Positions 1 through 6,239 of a stretch of DNA of 16,874 bases are shown here, piece after piece. The stretch is from the NCBI GenBank assembly GCA_045590415.1, contig JAZNRA010000138.1, positions 1 through 16,874 on the forward strand. The letters are read 5' to 3'. Under the pieces are notes generated by a model. It had not been told where the DNA came from. It ran no database searches and worked only from the letters and a program-made list of their open reading frames with translations. Each line of letters opens with the position of its first letter. Positions within the stretch are counted from its first letter, which is position 1. The stretch comes from RGIG3009 sp045590415. GTDB lineage: Bacteria > Bacillota > Clostridia > Oscillospirales > Acutalibacteraceae. The position numbers and the translations under genes were made by a program.

Positions 1-75
1 CTCCTTGGCTCACAGAACGACATGGCTACGATCCGACTTAGTATTCCCGAAACACCAATAGAAAAAGCAGGTTAA
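1..75 (+). CDS. Possible 3' end of an unidentified gene (partial)
   Basis: Frame 1 of the plus strand is open from the first base to a TAA at 73-75; the other two plus frames hit stops at 39-41 and 59-61. The 24 residues visible end in SIPETPIEKAG. I do not recognise them. The main support is context: a plus-strand intrinsic terminator lies about 45 bases downstream (121-180) and has no other gene to serve, and the minus-strand operon on the right ends in its own terminator facing this way. An open frame of this length can also occur by chance, so this is a tentative call. Confidence 0.35.
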   Translation, partial: LLGSQNDMATIRLSIPETPIEKAG

Positions 76-110
76 AACAGAAAGGACGGACAGCCGAAAC
101 TGTCCGTCCT
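74..110 (-). terminator. Intrinsic terminator of the ZIP/oxygen-defence operon
   Basis: A perfect 10-bp stem, 83-92 with 101-110, has an 8-nt loop. Read on the minus strand it is followed by a T-rich run (TTCTGTTTT, 82 to 74). It lies about 80 bases past the stop of the ZIP gene and is the natural end of that transcript. Outer bases 68-73 and 111-116 can also pair (caggtt/aacctg), bulging out the T-run. Confidence 0.7.
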
Positions 111-120
111 AACCTGAGCC

Positions 121-180
121 ACCGCCTTACGCTAAAAAATCCTTATGAGAAGTAGCGTAAAGGGCGGTTCTTTGTTTTTA
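121..180 (+). terminator. Intrinsic terminator for a plus-strand gene entering from the left
   Basis: The stem is ACCGCC (121-126) with GGCGGT (163-168), continuing after a 2-nt bulge into TTACGCT (127-133) with AGCGTAA (154-160). It is followed on the plus strand by the T-rich TCTTTGTTTTTA (169-180). On the minus strand the same hairpin has no T-run after it, so it serves plus-strand transcription. With the hairpin at 83-110 it forms a convergent pair. Confidence 0.65.
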
Positions 181-190
181 CATATTCATT

Positions 191-949
191 TTACCCAAGC
201 AGCACGTCGCTGACGAGCATCACGCAAAAACCGATAAGCAAGGAATACGTCGCGCCGCGCTCGCTACCGTGCGCATGCGTTTCAAGAATCATTTCGTCAC
301 TTACCACATACAGCATCGTACCGCCTGCAAACGCAAGAGCAAACGGCAAGATAAAGGAGGCAACACTCACTGCACAATAGCCGAGCAACGTACCGACCAC
401 TTCCACCAAGCCGGTAATTAACGCGCTTACGAACACTTTACGCGGTGAGATGCCCGCTGCTAACATCGGACCGATAATGACAACCCCTTCGGGGATGTTC
501 TGCAAGGCAATGCCACCTGCAATGAGAAATGCCTGCGACGTATCACCGGAACCAAAGCCAACGCCTGCCGCAATTCCTTCCGGTAAGTTGTGGATGGCAA
601 TCGCCAAGACAAACAGCAACACACGATTCAAGTTCTTGTTGGGGTGTTTTTCGCTGTCCACACCCGCCAATTTATGCAAGTGCGGCACGATATGATCAAT
701 CAAGTTAAGGCAAACCGCACCCACAAAAATACCTACGATGGTAATCAGGAGCGCCATCCACCCACCGCCGCCATATTCAATCGACGGCAAAATAAGTCCC
801 AACACAGCCGCTGCGAGCATCACGCCCGCCGCAAAAGACAAAATAATGTCCGAAAATTTATGCGAAAGCTTTTTAAATGCAAATCCGATCAGCGCGCCCA
901 TGACGGTCGCACCGCCGACACCGAGTGCCGTTATCAATACCAATTCCAT
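191..949 (-). CDS. ZIP-family (GufA-like) divalent metal transporter
   Basis: This is a 252-residue polytopic membrane protein of the ZIP family, which carries Zn2+, Fe2+ or Mn2+ into the cytoplasm. The binuclear metal-site motifs are visible: HNLPEG at 120-125 in the fourth membrane helix and QNIPEG at 150-155 in the fifth. The Q-N-I-P-E form is typical of the GufA/ZIP11 branch. A short His-containing loop (HIVPHLHK, about 86-93) precedes helix 4, and ETHAHGSE follows a late helix. The ATG is preceded by GGGAG at about 10 nt. It is the last gene of the oxygen-defence unit, 57 nt after rubredoxin, with a strong hairpin in between, so it may be expressed at a different level from the upstream genes. 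The transported metal cannot be read from the sequence; iron supply for ferritin, superoxide reductase and rubredoxin is a reasonable inference. Confidence 0.88.
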   Translation of the reverse strand: MELVLITALGVGGATVMGALIGFAFKKLSHKFSDIILSFAAGVMLAAAVLGLILPSIEYGGGGWMALLITIVGIFVGAVCLNLIDHIVPHLHKLAGVDSEKHPNKNLNRVLLFVLAIAIHNLPEGIAAGVGFGSGDTSQAFLIAGGIALQNIPEGVVIIGPMLAAGISPRKVFVSALITGLVEVVGTLLGYCAVSVASFILPFALAFAGGTMLYVVSDEMILETHAHGSERGATYSLLIGFCVMLVSDVLLG

Positions 950-969
950 GTTCTTTTTACTCCCACAAA

Positions 970-1000
970 CACACGGGAAGCCGAAACGGCTTCCCGTGTG
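970..1000 (-). terminator. Strong hairpin between rubredoxin and ZIP (partial terminator or processing site)
   Basis: A perfect 14-bp stem pairs 970-983 with 987-1000 around a 3-nt loop. On the minus strand only TTTG follows before the GGGAG ribosome binding site of the ZIP gene, so the T-run is poor. It could be a leaky terminator, or a stabilising 3' end for the upstream mRNA, that lowers ZIP expression relative to the redox genes. Confidence 0.5.
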
Positions 1001-1006
1001 AACGTT

Positions 1007-1165
1007 TTACACTTCGCTGAAATTATCCTTGCCAACGCCGCAGAGAGGGCAGACAAAATCGTCCGGCAGATCTTCAAATTTCGTGCCGGGCGCGATACCG
1101 TTATCCGGATCGCCGACCGCCTCGTCATACTCCCAACCACATATGTCACATACATACTTTTTCAT
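1007..1165 (-). CDS. Rubredoxin
   Basis: This small gene encodes a 52-residue rubredoxin, a one-iron FeS4 electron carrier of the cytoplasm. The iron ligands are clear: C6-x2-C9 in YVCDICGW and C39-x2-C42 in VCPLCGVG, with the family's usual Y/W and acidic residues between them (WEYDEAVGDPDNGI, then FEDLPDDF). The ATG at 1163-1165 has AGGAGG 9 nt upstream. It follows ferritin by 21 nt. Its likely partner is the superoxide reductase two genes upstream, which in anaerobes is reduced by rubredoxin. The flavodiiron protein of this operon carries its own fused rubredoxin and may not need it. Confidence 0.95.
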   Translation of the reverse strand: MKKYVCDICGWEYDEAVGDPDNGIAPGTKFEDLPDDFVCPLCGVGKDNFSEV

Positions 1166-1186
1166 AACAAAACGCCTCCTAAATTA

Positions 1187-1696
1187 TTATAATACCAGCG
1201 ACGGAGCGCTGTAAATTCTGGCAGCCAGTTCCTGGTTTAACATATACAAACTCTTGGGATCGGAACCGAACAAGTCCATTTTGGTGATCAAATCGTTCGC
1301 ATTGGTTTCTTCCTCGCCCTGTTCCTTAACGAACCAATCCAAAAACTGCATCGTACGGAAATCGCGCACGTCGTAGGCGGCACCGTAAATATCGTTGATG
1401 AGCGAGGTAACGTATTTTTCGTGCTCAAGACCTGCTTTGAGCACCTCCATATGCTCAGAAAACACCTTATCCGGTTTCGCAATTGCTTCCAATGTTACCG
1501 GCACATCCTCGTTTTGCAGATAGGTGTAGAACAGCATGGCGTGGTCACGTTCCTCTTGCGCTTGGATCATATACCAATTCGCAAAGCCGTCCAAACCTTT
1601 TGCTTTAAAATAATTTGAAAAATCCAGATATAAATACGCGGAATAAAATTCCTTGTTAATCTGCTGATTTAACAGCTCGTGTACTTTGGCGTCCAT
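1187..1696 (-). CDS. ftnA: Ferritin (FtnA type, non-haem)
   Basis: This 169-residue ferritin subunit oxidises Fe2+ at a ferroxidase centre and stores it as ferric mineral in a 24-subunit cage. The ferroxidase ligands are all present: E16, E49 and H52 (EERDH), E93, Q126 and E129 (KEQGEEE). They match E. coli FtnA positions shifted by one. No haem-binding bacterioferritin Met is evident. The open frame extends further upstream, but GGAGG lies 8 nt before the ATG at 1694-1696 (MDAKVHE) and only 2 nt before the ATG at 1700-1702, so the first is chosen. It sits 16 nt after superoxide reductase. In this company it probably sequesters Fenton-active iron and uses O2 or the peroxide made by superoxide reductase as oxidant (inference). 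Confidence 0.95.
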   Translation of the reverse strand: MDAKVHELLNQQINKEFYSAYLYLDFSNYFKAKGLDGFANWYMIQAQEERDHAMLFYTYLQNEDVPVTLEAIAKPDKVFSEHMEVLKAGLEHEKYVTSLINDIYGAAYDVRDFRTMQFLDWFVKEQGEEETNANDLITKMDLFGSDPKSLYMLNQELAARIYSAPSLVL

Positions 1697-1712
1697 TGTC
1701 ATATCCTCCGTG

Positions 1713-2093
1713 TTAGATTTCTGTTTTCCATAAGCCGTGCAGATTGCAATACGCATAAACCGCCAACGGCTTTTCATCAGCAAGGGCAAAGGTAACAATC
1801 GGATCCGCCCCTACTTTGAGACATTTGCGTTGGCCGCCACGGTCAGTTTGCAAATACACCCACACAATGCTGTGTTCCTCGGTCATCGGATGAGATACCG
1901 AACCAACTGTCACCACAACAGCGTCTTTTTTTACTTCAACGACCGGAAGATGTTTTTCCGCACTTGCTTCTACCGTTCCCGGTTCCAGCTTGGTCATTTT
2001 TTGACCACAGCACATCATGGGGACACCCGCATCGTGAATCATGCCAATCAGATTTCCGCAATGCTCACAAACAAAGAATCTCGTCTCACACAT
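1713..2093 (-). CDS. dfx: Desulfoferrodoxin / two-iron superoxide reductase
   Basis: The 126-residue protein reduces superoxide to hydrogen peroxide without making O2, a typical defence of anaerobes. The N-terminal desulforedoxin-like FeS4 site (centre I) has C9-x2-C12 and C28-C29. The catalytic Fe(His)4Cys site (centre II) has H48 in EKHLP, H68 in SHPM, H74 in EEHSI, C116 and H119 in CNLHGLW; K47 before H48 is the usual catalytic lysine. It is therefore the full two-domain (2Fe) type, not neelaredoxin. The ATG has GGAGG at 8 nt. It follows the flavodiiron gene by 15 nt and precedes ferritin by 16 nt. Electrons would come from the rubredoxin encoded downstream or from the rubredoxin domain of the flavodiiron protein. 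Confidence 0.95.
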   Translation of the reverse strand: MCETRFFVCEHCGNLIGMIHDAGVPMMCCGQKMTKLEPGTVEASAEKHLPVVEVKKDAVVVTVGSVSHPMTEEHSIVWVYLQTDRGGQRKCLKVGADPIVTFALADEKPLAVYAYCNLHGLWKTEI

Positions 2094-2108
2094 ACTGTTT
2101 TCCTCCGT

Positions 2109-3899
2109 TTATTGAATTTTTTCAAAATCGGCAGCACCGTGTTTACACAACGGACAAATGAAATCCTCGGGCAGTTCCTCGCCCTCGTAAACGTAACCGC
2201 AGATCTTACACACAAATCCTTTTTTGCCCTCCGTTTCCGGCTTCGGTTTCACGTTGGCGTGGTAATAGGCGTAGGTCATGGTATCCCGATCGGACAACAC
2301 CCGCGCTTCAGTTACCGAGCAGATGAACATTCCGTGCGTATCAAGATCGACGTACTGTTCAACTTTGAGCGACATGAACGAGTTGATATAGCGCGGCAAA
2401 AATACCAGACCGTTATCCGAACGCAGCGGCTCACAGTTTTCAAATTTGTCGACGTTTCGACCGCTGACAAAACCAAACGCTTCAAACACCGAGAACGGCG
2501 CATCCACCGTCAGGCAGTTGATGTTCATTTTACCCGTCTGCTTGATGATGTGATGCGAATAGTTTGCTTTGTTAATGGTAACGGCAATACGGTTAGGCGC
2601 ATCGGTCACCTGCGTAACGGTGTTAACGATCAGACCGTTATCTTTTTTGCCGTCGTTCGACGTCACCACGTACAAACCGTAACCGATCTTAAACAGCGCC
2701 GTCAAATCGTTTTTGTTGGCAGTTTGATCCTGCTGTGCCAAATATTCACGACACAGTTCCTCGGCTAACGCATCCAACTGCGCCGCACTTTCATCGTTCA
2801 ATGCCGATAAAATTTTAACGGTAGTATCGGTAAACGTAATATTTTTGCTGTTAGAGAGCATTTCGCGCATGACCTTGGCGGCGAGCGGCGCCCAGCTTCC
2901 GTTTTCGATAAGGGCAACCGTGCGATTGCTGTAATTGCGCTCGGTCAGGTGATGGATAAACTCCCGCATAAACGGAAAGATCTCCGCGTTATAGGTGGTG
3001 GTTGCCAACACCAGTTTGCTGTAACGGAACGCGTCTTCCACCGCCTCCGCCATATCGCAACGGGCAAGATCGTTGACGACCACTTTCGGGCAACCGTTGG
3101 CCTTGAGTTTTTCCGCCAGTTTTAGCACAGCTTTTTTGGTATTGCCGTACACCGAAGTATAGGCGATCACGATACCTTCTTCTTCGGGCTGATAACTTGA
3201 CCAGGTGTTATACAATCCAAGGTAATACCCGAGATTTTCTTTGAGAACGGGACCGTGAAGCGGGCAAATCGTTTGGATATCCAATCCCGCCGCTTTTTTA
3301 AGAAGATTTTGCACCTGTGCGCCGTATTTTCCAACGATACCGATATAATACCGTCTGGCTTCACACGCCCAATCTTCCTCCACGTCCAGCGCGCCGAACT
3401 TGCCGAAACCGTCTGCAGAGAACAGCACTTTATCCGTGCTGTCATACGTCACGATAACCTCGGGCCAGTGTACCATCGGCGCGGTCACAAAGGTAAGTTC
3501 GTGCTTGCCGAGCGACAGGGTATCCCCCTCGCCCACGATGATCTGACGATCGGCAAAATCCGTGCCGAAAAAGTTTTTCATCATCACGAATGCTTTTGCC
3601 GACGACACGATGCGCGCAGCGGGATACGCTTTGACAAAGTTGGCAATGTTCGCCGAATGATCGGGCTCCATATGTTGGACGATCAGATAATCGGGCTGTC
3701 TGTTGCCAAGAACGCTTTGTAAATTATCCAGCCATTCGTGCGTGAAATTGGCATCTACCGTATCCAAAACGGCAATTTTTTCATCAATAATGGCATAGGA
3801 GTTATACGCCATACCGTTCGGGACGGTATACTGTCCCTCAAATAGGTCTATCTTATGATCGTTAACGCCGACGTAGCGAATGTCGTTTGTAATAAACAT
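2109..3899 (-). CDS. fprA: Flavodiiron oxygen/NO reductase fused to flavin reductase and rubredoxin (FprA-Hrb fusion)
   Basis: This 596-residue cytoplasmic enzyme should reduce O2 to water (or NO to N2O) with NAD(P)H electrons. Domains in order: metallo-beta-lactamase-like diiron domain (about 1-240) with ligands H76, E78, D80 and H81 (HMEPDH), H144 (MVHWPE), D163 and H215 (PLHGP); flavodoxin domain (about 243-390) with FMN loop TSVYGNT; flavin-reductase-like domain (about 395-545); C-terminal rubredoxin (about 560-596) with CKIC and CPLC. The last two together match the architecture of Hrb, the separate NADH-dependent partner of FprA in Moorella. The stretch between D163 and H215 is shorter than in Desulfovibrio gigas ROO. 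A GTG three codons upstream (3906-3908) extends the frame, but AGGTG lies 6 nt before the ATG at 3897-3899, so that start is chosen. It is the first gene of the operon, behind a promoter with a palindrome. Confidence 0.93.
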   Translation of the reverse strand: MFITNDIRYVGVNDHKIDLFEGQYTVPNGMAYNSYAIIDEKIAVLDTVDANFTHEWLDNLQSVLGNRQPDYLIVQHMEPDHSANIANFVKAYPAARIVSSAKAFVMMKNFFGTDFADRQIIVGEGDTLSLGKHELTFVTAPMVHWPEVIVTYDSTDKVLFSADGFGKFGALDVEEDWACEARRYYIGIVGKYGAQVQNLLKKAAGLDIQTICPLHGPVLKENLGYYLGLYNTWSSYQPEEEGIVIAYTSVYGNTKKAVLKLAEKLKANGCPKVVVNDLARCDMAEAVEDAFRYSKLVLATTTYNAEIFPFMREFIHHLTERNYSNRTVALIENGSWAPLAAKVMREMLSNSKNITFTDTTVKILSALNDESAAQLDALAEELCREYLAQQDQTANKNDLTALFKIGYGLYVVTSNDGKKDNGLIVNTVTQVTDAPNRIAVTINKANYSHHIIKQTGKMNINCLTVDAPFSVFEAFGFVSGRNVDKFENCEPLRSDNGLVFLPRYINSFMSLKVEQYVDLDTHGMFICSVTEARVLSDRDTMTYAYYHANVKPKPETEGKKGFVCKICGYVYEGEELPEDFICPLCKHGAADFEKIQ

Positions 3900-3901
3900 A
3901 C

Positions 3902-3920
3902 CTATCACCTCTTGTGATAG
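3902..3920 (-). promoter_or_regulatory. Palindromic operator candidate for the oxygen-defence operon
   Basis: CTATCAC-N5-GTGATAG is a perfect 7-bp inverted repeat. It overlaps the last two bases of the -10 box (3919-3924), covers the expected start of transcription near 3912, and runs into the ribosome binding site of the flavodiiron gene. That position is classic for repressor control. Because transcription would begin inside it, both arms would not be in the RNA, which argues for a DNA operator over an RNA hairpin. I do not recognise the motif as Fur, PerR, Rex, NsrR or CRP/FNR. Confidence 0.55.
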
Positions 3921-3947
3921 TGTACCATAGTTTGCCGCGTTTTACAA
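3919..3947 (-). promoter_or_regulatory. Promoter of the oxygen-defence operon
   Basis: On the minus strand, -35 TTGTAA (3942-3947), a 17-bp spacer and -10 TACACT (3919-3924), each matching 4 of 6 consensus bases. It lies in the 65-bp gap between cdd and the flavodiiron gene, which otherwise holds no clear terminator for the upstream deo operon. Confidence 0.55.
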
Positions 3948-3964
3948 CACACCGCATAAAGTTT

Positions 3965-4375
3965 TTACGGCTGTTTTAACGCATCGGGACCGAAGCTGAC
4001 GGGCAACAGTTCGCCGAGTGTCATGGTTTTCACCGTGCTTTCGGTAACTAAATAAATTTCGAAATCATCGTCACAAAACTCGCGCATAACTTGTCGGCAA
4101 ATGCCGCACGGCGAAACGAGAGTATCGGTAAGCGTTCCGTTTTTGCCGCCGCAAACGGCAATAGCGGTAAACGCTTTCTTCCCATCGCTGATCGCTTTGA
4201 AAAACGCCGTGCGTTCTGCACAGTTGGTAGCACCGTAGCCCGCGTTTTCGATGTTACAACCGGTATAAACGGAGCCGTCCGCGCACAAAAGTGCAGCGCC
4301 CACACAAAACTCCGAATACGGTGCATACGCGTTCATCATGGCCTGTTTCGCGGCGGCTGCCAGTTTTTCTTTCAC
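3965..4375 (-). CDS. cdd: Cytidine deaminase
   Basis: This 136-residue enzyme deaminates cytidine and deoxycytidine to uridine and deoxyuridine for pyrimidine salvage. It has the length of the small tetrameric class. The zinc site is C52-A-E54 (NCAERTA, with E54 the proton shuttle) and C90-x2-C93 (SPCGICRQ). The substrate-site NIENAGYG and APYSEFCVGAA segments are also present. It starts with GTG at 4373-4375, which overlaps the TGA of deoB (GTGA), suggesting translational coupling; a GGGG-rich site lies about 10 nt upstream. Later Met codons would cut off the conserved AYAPYS region. It is the last gene of the deoC-deoB-cdd operon. Confidence 0.95.
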   Translation of the reverse strand: MKEKLAAAAKQAMMNAYAPYSEFCVGAALLCADGSVYTGCNIENAGYGATNCAERTAFFKAISDGKKAFTAIAVCGGKNGTLTDTLVSPCGICRQVMREFCDDDFEIYLVTESTVKTMTLGELLPVSFGPDALKQP

Positions 4376-5520
4376 AGGAGATTCACCCCTTCTGTTTTGT
4401 ATTCCACGTTAAGAAAAGCACATACCGTCGCAGCAACGTCGGCAAAGGTCGTGCGCGTTCCCAAATCGTGCGGTGTGATTCCATTTCCATACAGTAATAA
4501 CGGTACGTATTCGCGGGTATGATCGGTGCTGACGTCACCCGGATCACAACCGTGATCAGCAGTAATGACCAGCAGATCTTCTGCTTGCAACTGCTTTAAA
4601 AAGCCGCCGAGCCAACAATCAAACGCATTCAGCGCCTCGGTATACCCGTCCGCGTTGTTGCGGTGTCCGTATACCATATCAAAATCCACCAGATTGGTAA
4701 AGCAAAGCCCCTCAAAGGATCGCTTGGCGGCATCAAGAGTTGCCTGCATTCCCTCGTCATTTCCGTGTGTGAGAATCGTTTCGGTAACACCGCACCCTGC
4801 AAAAATATCGGTGATCTTGCCAACTGCGACCACCGCTTTACCAGCCGCTTTCAAGGCATCCAACATGGTATCCTTTTGCGGTTGTAACGAAAAATCATGG
4901 CGGTTTGCCGTACGCGTATACGCACCGTTCTGCCCCACAAACGGGCGGGCGATCACCCGTCCCACCGCATGCTCACCGCACAACAATTTTCGCGCCGCAC
5001 GGCAATAGTCATACAAGGTTTCGATCGGTACAACGTCCTCGTGCGCGGCAATTTGAAATACGCTGTCCGCCGAGGTATACACGATAAGGTCTCCCGTTTT
5101 AACGTGCTCATCCCCGTAATCACGGATGACCTCCGTCCCCGAATACGGTTTGTTACACAAAACACCCCGCCCGGTGAGTTTTTTAAATTGTTCAATAATA
5201 TCCTCGGGGAATCCGTTGGGATAGGTCGGCATGGGGGTATCGGATACCAGCCCTGCAATCTCCCAATGACCGGTGGTGGTATCCTTACCGTTAGAGCGTT
5301 CCGCCATGCGGCCGTACGCAGCAAGCGGGGTTTGTTCGCCGCCCAAAAACTCAAGACCCGCAATATTACCAAGTCCCATTTCTTTGAGCGTCGGTATGTG
5401 CAGTCCCCCTGTTTGGTAACAGCTTTTCAGCGTATGCGCACCCGCATCGCCAAACAAAGCGGCGTCCGGCATAGCACCTGCACCTACGCTGTCCAATACG
5501 ATTAAGAATACACGCTTCAT
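4372..5520 (-). CDS. deoB: Phosphopentomutase
   Basis: The 382-residue enzyme interconverts (deoxy)ribose 1-phosphate and 5-phosphate, linking nucleoside phosphorolysis to deoC and the pentose phosphate pathway. It belongs to the alkaline phosphatase-like fold. The di-metal ligands fit the family: D10 (LDSVGAG), D281 and H286 (DFDMVYGH), D322 and H323 (TADHG) and H334 (TDHTREY). The phosphorylated Thr is T82 in GKDTTTGHWE. Full length. Its ATG overlaps the deoC stop by one base (TAATG), with AAGGA upstream inside deoC, so the two are probably translationally coupled. The product of this enzyme is the substrate of the deoC product. Confidence 0.96.
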   Translation of the reverse strand: MKRVFLIVLDSVGAGAMPDAALFGDAGAHTLKSCYQTGGLHIPTLKEMGLGNIAGLEFLGGEQTPLAAYGRMAERSNGKDTTTGHWEIAGLVSDTPMPTYPNGFPEDIIEQFKKLTGRGVLCNKPYSGTEVIRDYGDEHVKTGDLIVYTSADSVFQIAAHEDVVPIETLYDYCRAARKLLCGEHAVGRVIARPFVGQNGAYTRTANRHDFSLQPQKDTMLDALKAAGKAVVAVGKITDIFAGCGVTETILTHGNDEGMQATLDAAKRSFEGLCFTNLVDFDMVYGHRNNADGYTEALNAFDCWLGGFLKQLQAEDLLVITADHGCDPGDVSTDHTREYVPLLLYGNGITPHDLGTRTTFADVAATVCAFLNVEYKTEGVNLL

Positions 5521-6179
5521 TACGCCTGTTCCTTTGCAAGTTTAATCAGTCGGCTGGTCCCGAGCCGATGTGCGCCCAAGTTTAAAAAATCCTCCGCATC
5601 CTGCACGGTGGCGATCCCTCCCGCCGCCTTGATCTTGACGTGCGGTGCCACGTGAGCGGCGAAAAGCGCCACGTCCTCACGTATGGCACCCGCCTTGGAA
5701 AAACCGGTCGAGGTCTTGATATAGTCTGCACCTGATTGCGATACAATATCGCACATAACTACTTTTTCTTCTTCGGTAAGCAAGCAGGTTTCAATGATAA
5801 CTTTGAGTAATTTGCCGCGACAAGCAGCTTTCACCGCTTTGATCTCCGCTAAAATATCGTTGTAACGGCGGTCGCGAAGCCACCCGATATTGATCACCAT
5901 ATCGATCTCGTCAGCACCGTTTTGTACCGCATCCTCGGTTTCAAATACTTTGACGGCTGTGGTACTGTATCCGTTCGGAAAGCCGATCACCGTACAAATG
6001 GGCAAGCGTTCACCAACATAGAGCTTTGCCCGCCGCACAAACGAGGCGGGAATGCATACTGACGCCGTGCCGTACTGCATCCCGTCATCGCAAAGCGCTT
6101 GTATTTGATCCCACGTTGCGTCCTGCGCCAACAAGGTATGATCCACTTTTGATAAAATATCCTGCAATGTCAAGGTCAT
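5520..6179 (-). CDS. deoC: Deoxyribose-phosphate aldolase
   Basis: The 219-residue class I aldolase splits 2-deoxyribose 5-phosphate into acetaldehyde and glyceraldehyde 3-phosphate. It is a TIM barrel with the Schiff-base lysine K155 in DYIKTSTGFS, the catalytic K184 in KIKAAGGI and D93 in DEIDMVINIG; the N-terminal DHTLL is also typical. The start is uncertain: GAGGAG lies only 2 nt before the ATG at 6177-6179 and runs into a GTG at 6180-6182. A TTG at 6171-6173 would have the more usual 8-nt spacing and costs only two residues. First gene of the operon, behind the promoter at 6196-6224. Confidence 0.95.
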   Translation of the reverse strand: MTLTLQDILSKVDHTLLAQDATWDQIQALCDDGMQYGTASVCIPASFVRRAKLYVGERLPICTVIGFPNGYSTTAVKVFETEDAVQNGADEIDMVINIGWLRDRRYNDILAEIKAVKAACRGKLLKVIIETCLLTEEEKVVMCDIVSQSGADYIKTSTGFSKAGAIREDVALFAAHVAPHVKIKAAGGIATVQDAEDFLNLGAHRLGTSRLIKLAKEQA

Positions 6180-6195
6180 CACTCCTCATAAGAGT

Positions 6196-6224
6196 ATCGT
6201 ATCACAGACGATTTTAAAACGCAA
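6196..6224 (-). promoter_or_regulatory. Promoter of the deoC-deoB-cdd operon
   Basis: On the minus strand, -35 TTGCGT (6219-6224), a 17-bp spacer and extended -10 TGA-TACGAT (-10 at 6196-6201). It lies in the short gap between the CDF gene and deoC. I saw no clear DeoR- or CytR-like operator. Confidence 0.5.
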
Positions 6225-6239
6225 GGAAAGGAACGAATT

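Noticed and set aside
1737..2768. Long plus-strand open frame (343 codons) opposite the superoxide reductase and flavodiiron genes
   Set aside because: It is antisense to two unmistakable genes, has no ribosome binding site, and its translation has no recognisable domain; it mirrors the codon bias of the real genes.
3902..3920. RNA hairpin or riboswitch that hides the flavodiiron ribosome binding site
   Set aside because: With the promoter proposed at 3919-3947, transcription starts near the middle of the palindrome, so one arm would be missing from the RNA. A DNA operator fits better, though an upstream start would reopen this.
3925..3964. Terminator after cdd
   Set aside because: Only a 3-bp CCG/CGG stem with a large loop and no proper T-run can be drawn; the deo transcript may read into the next operon.
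4897..5505. Plus-strand frame of about 200 codons within the deoB region
   Set aside because: Antisense to deoB, whose catalytic residues and overlaps with deoC and cdd are intact.
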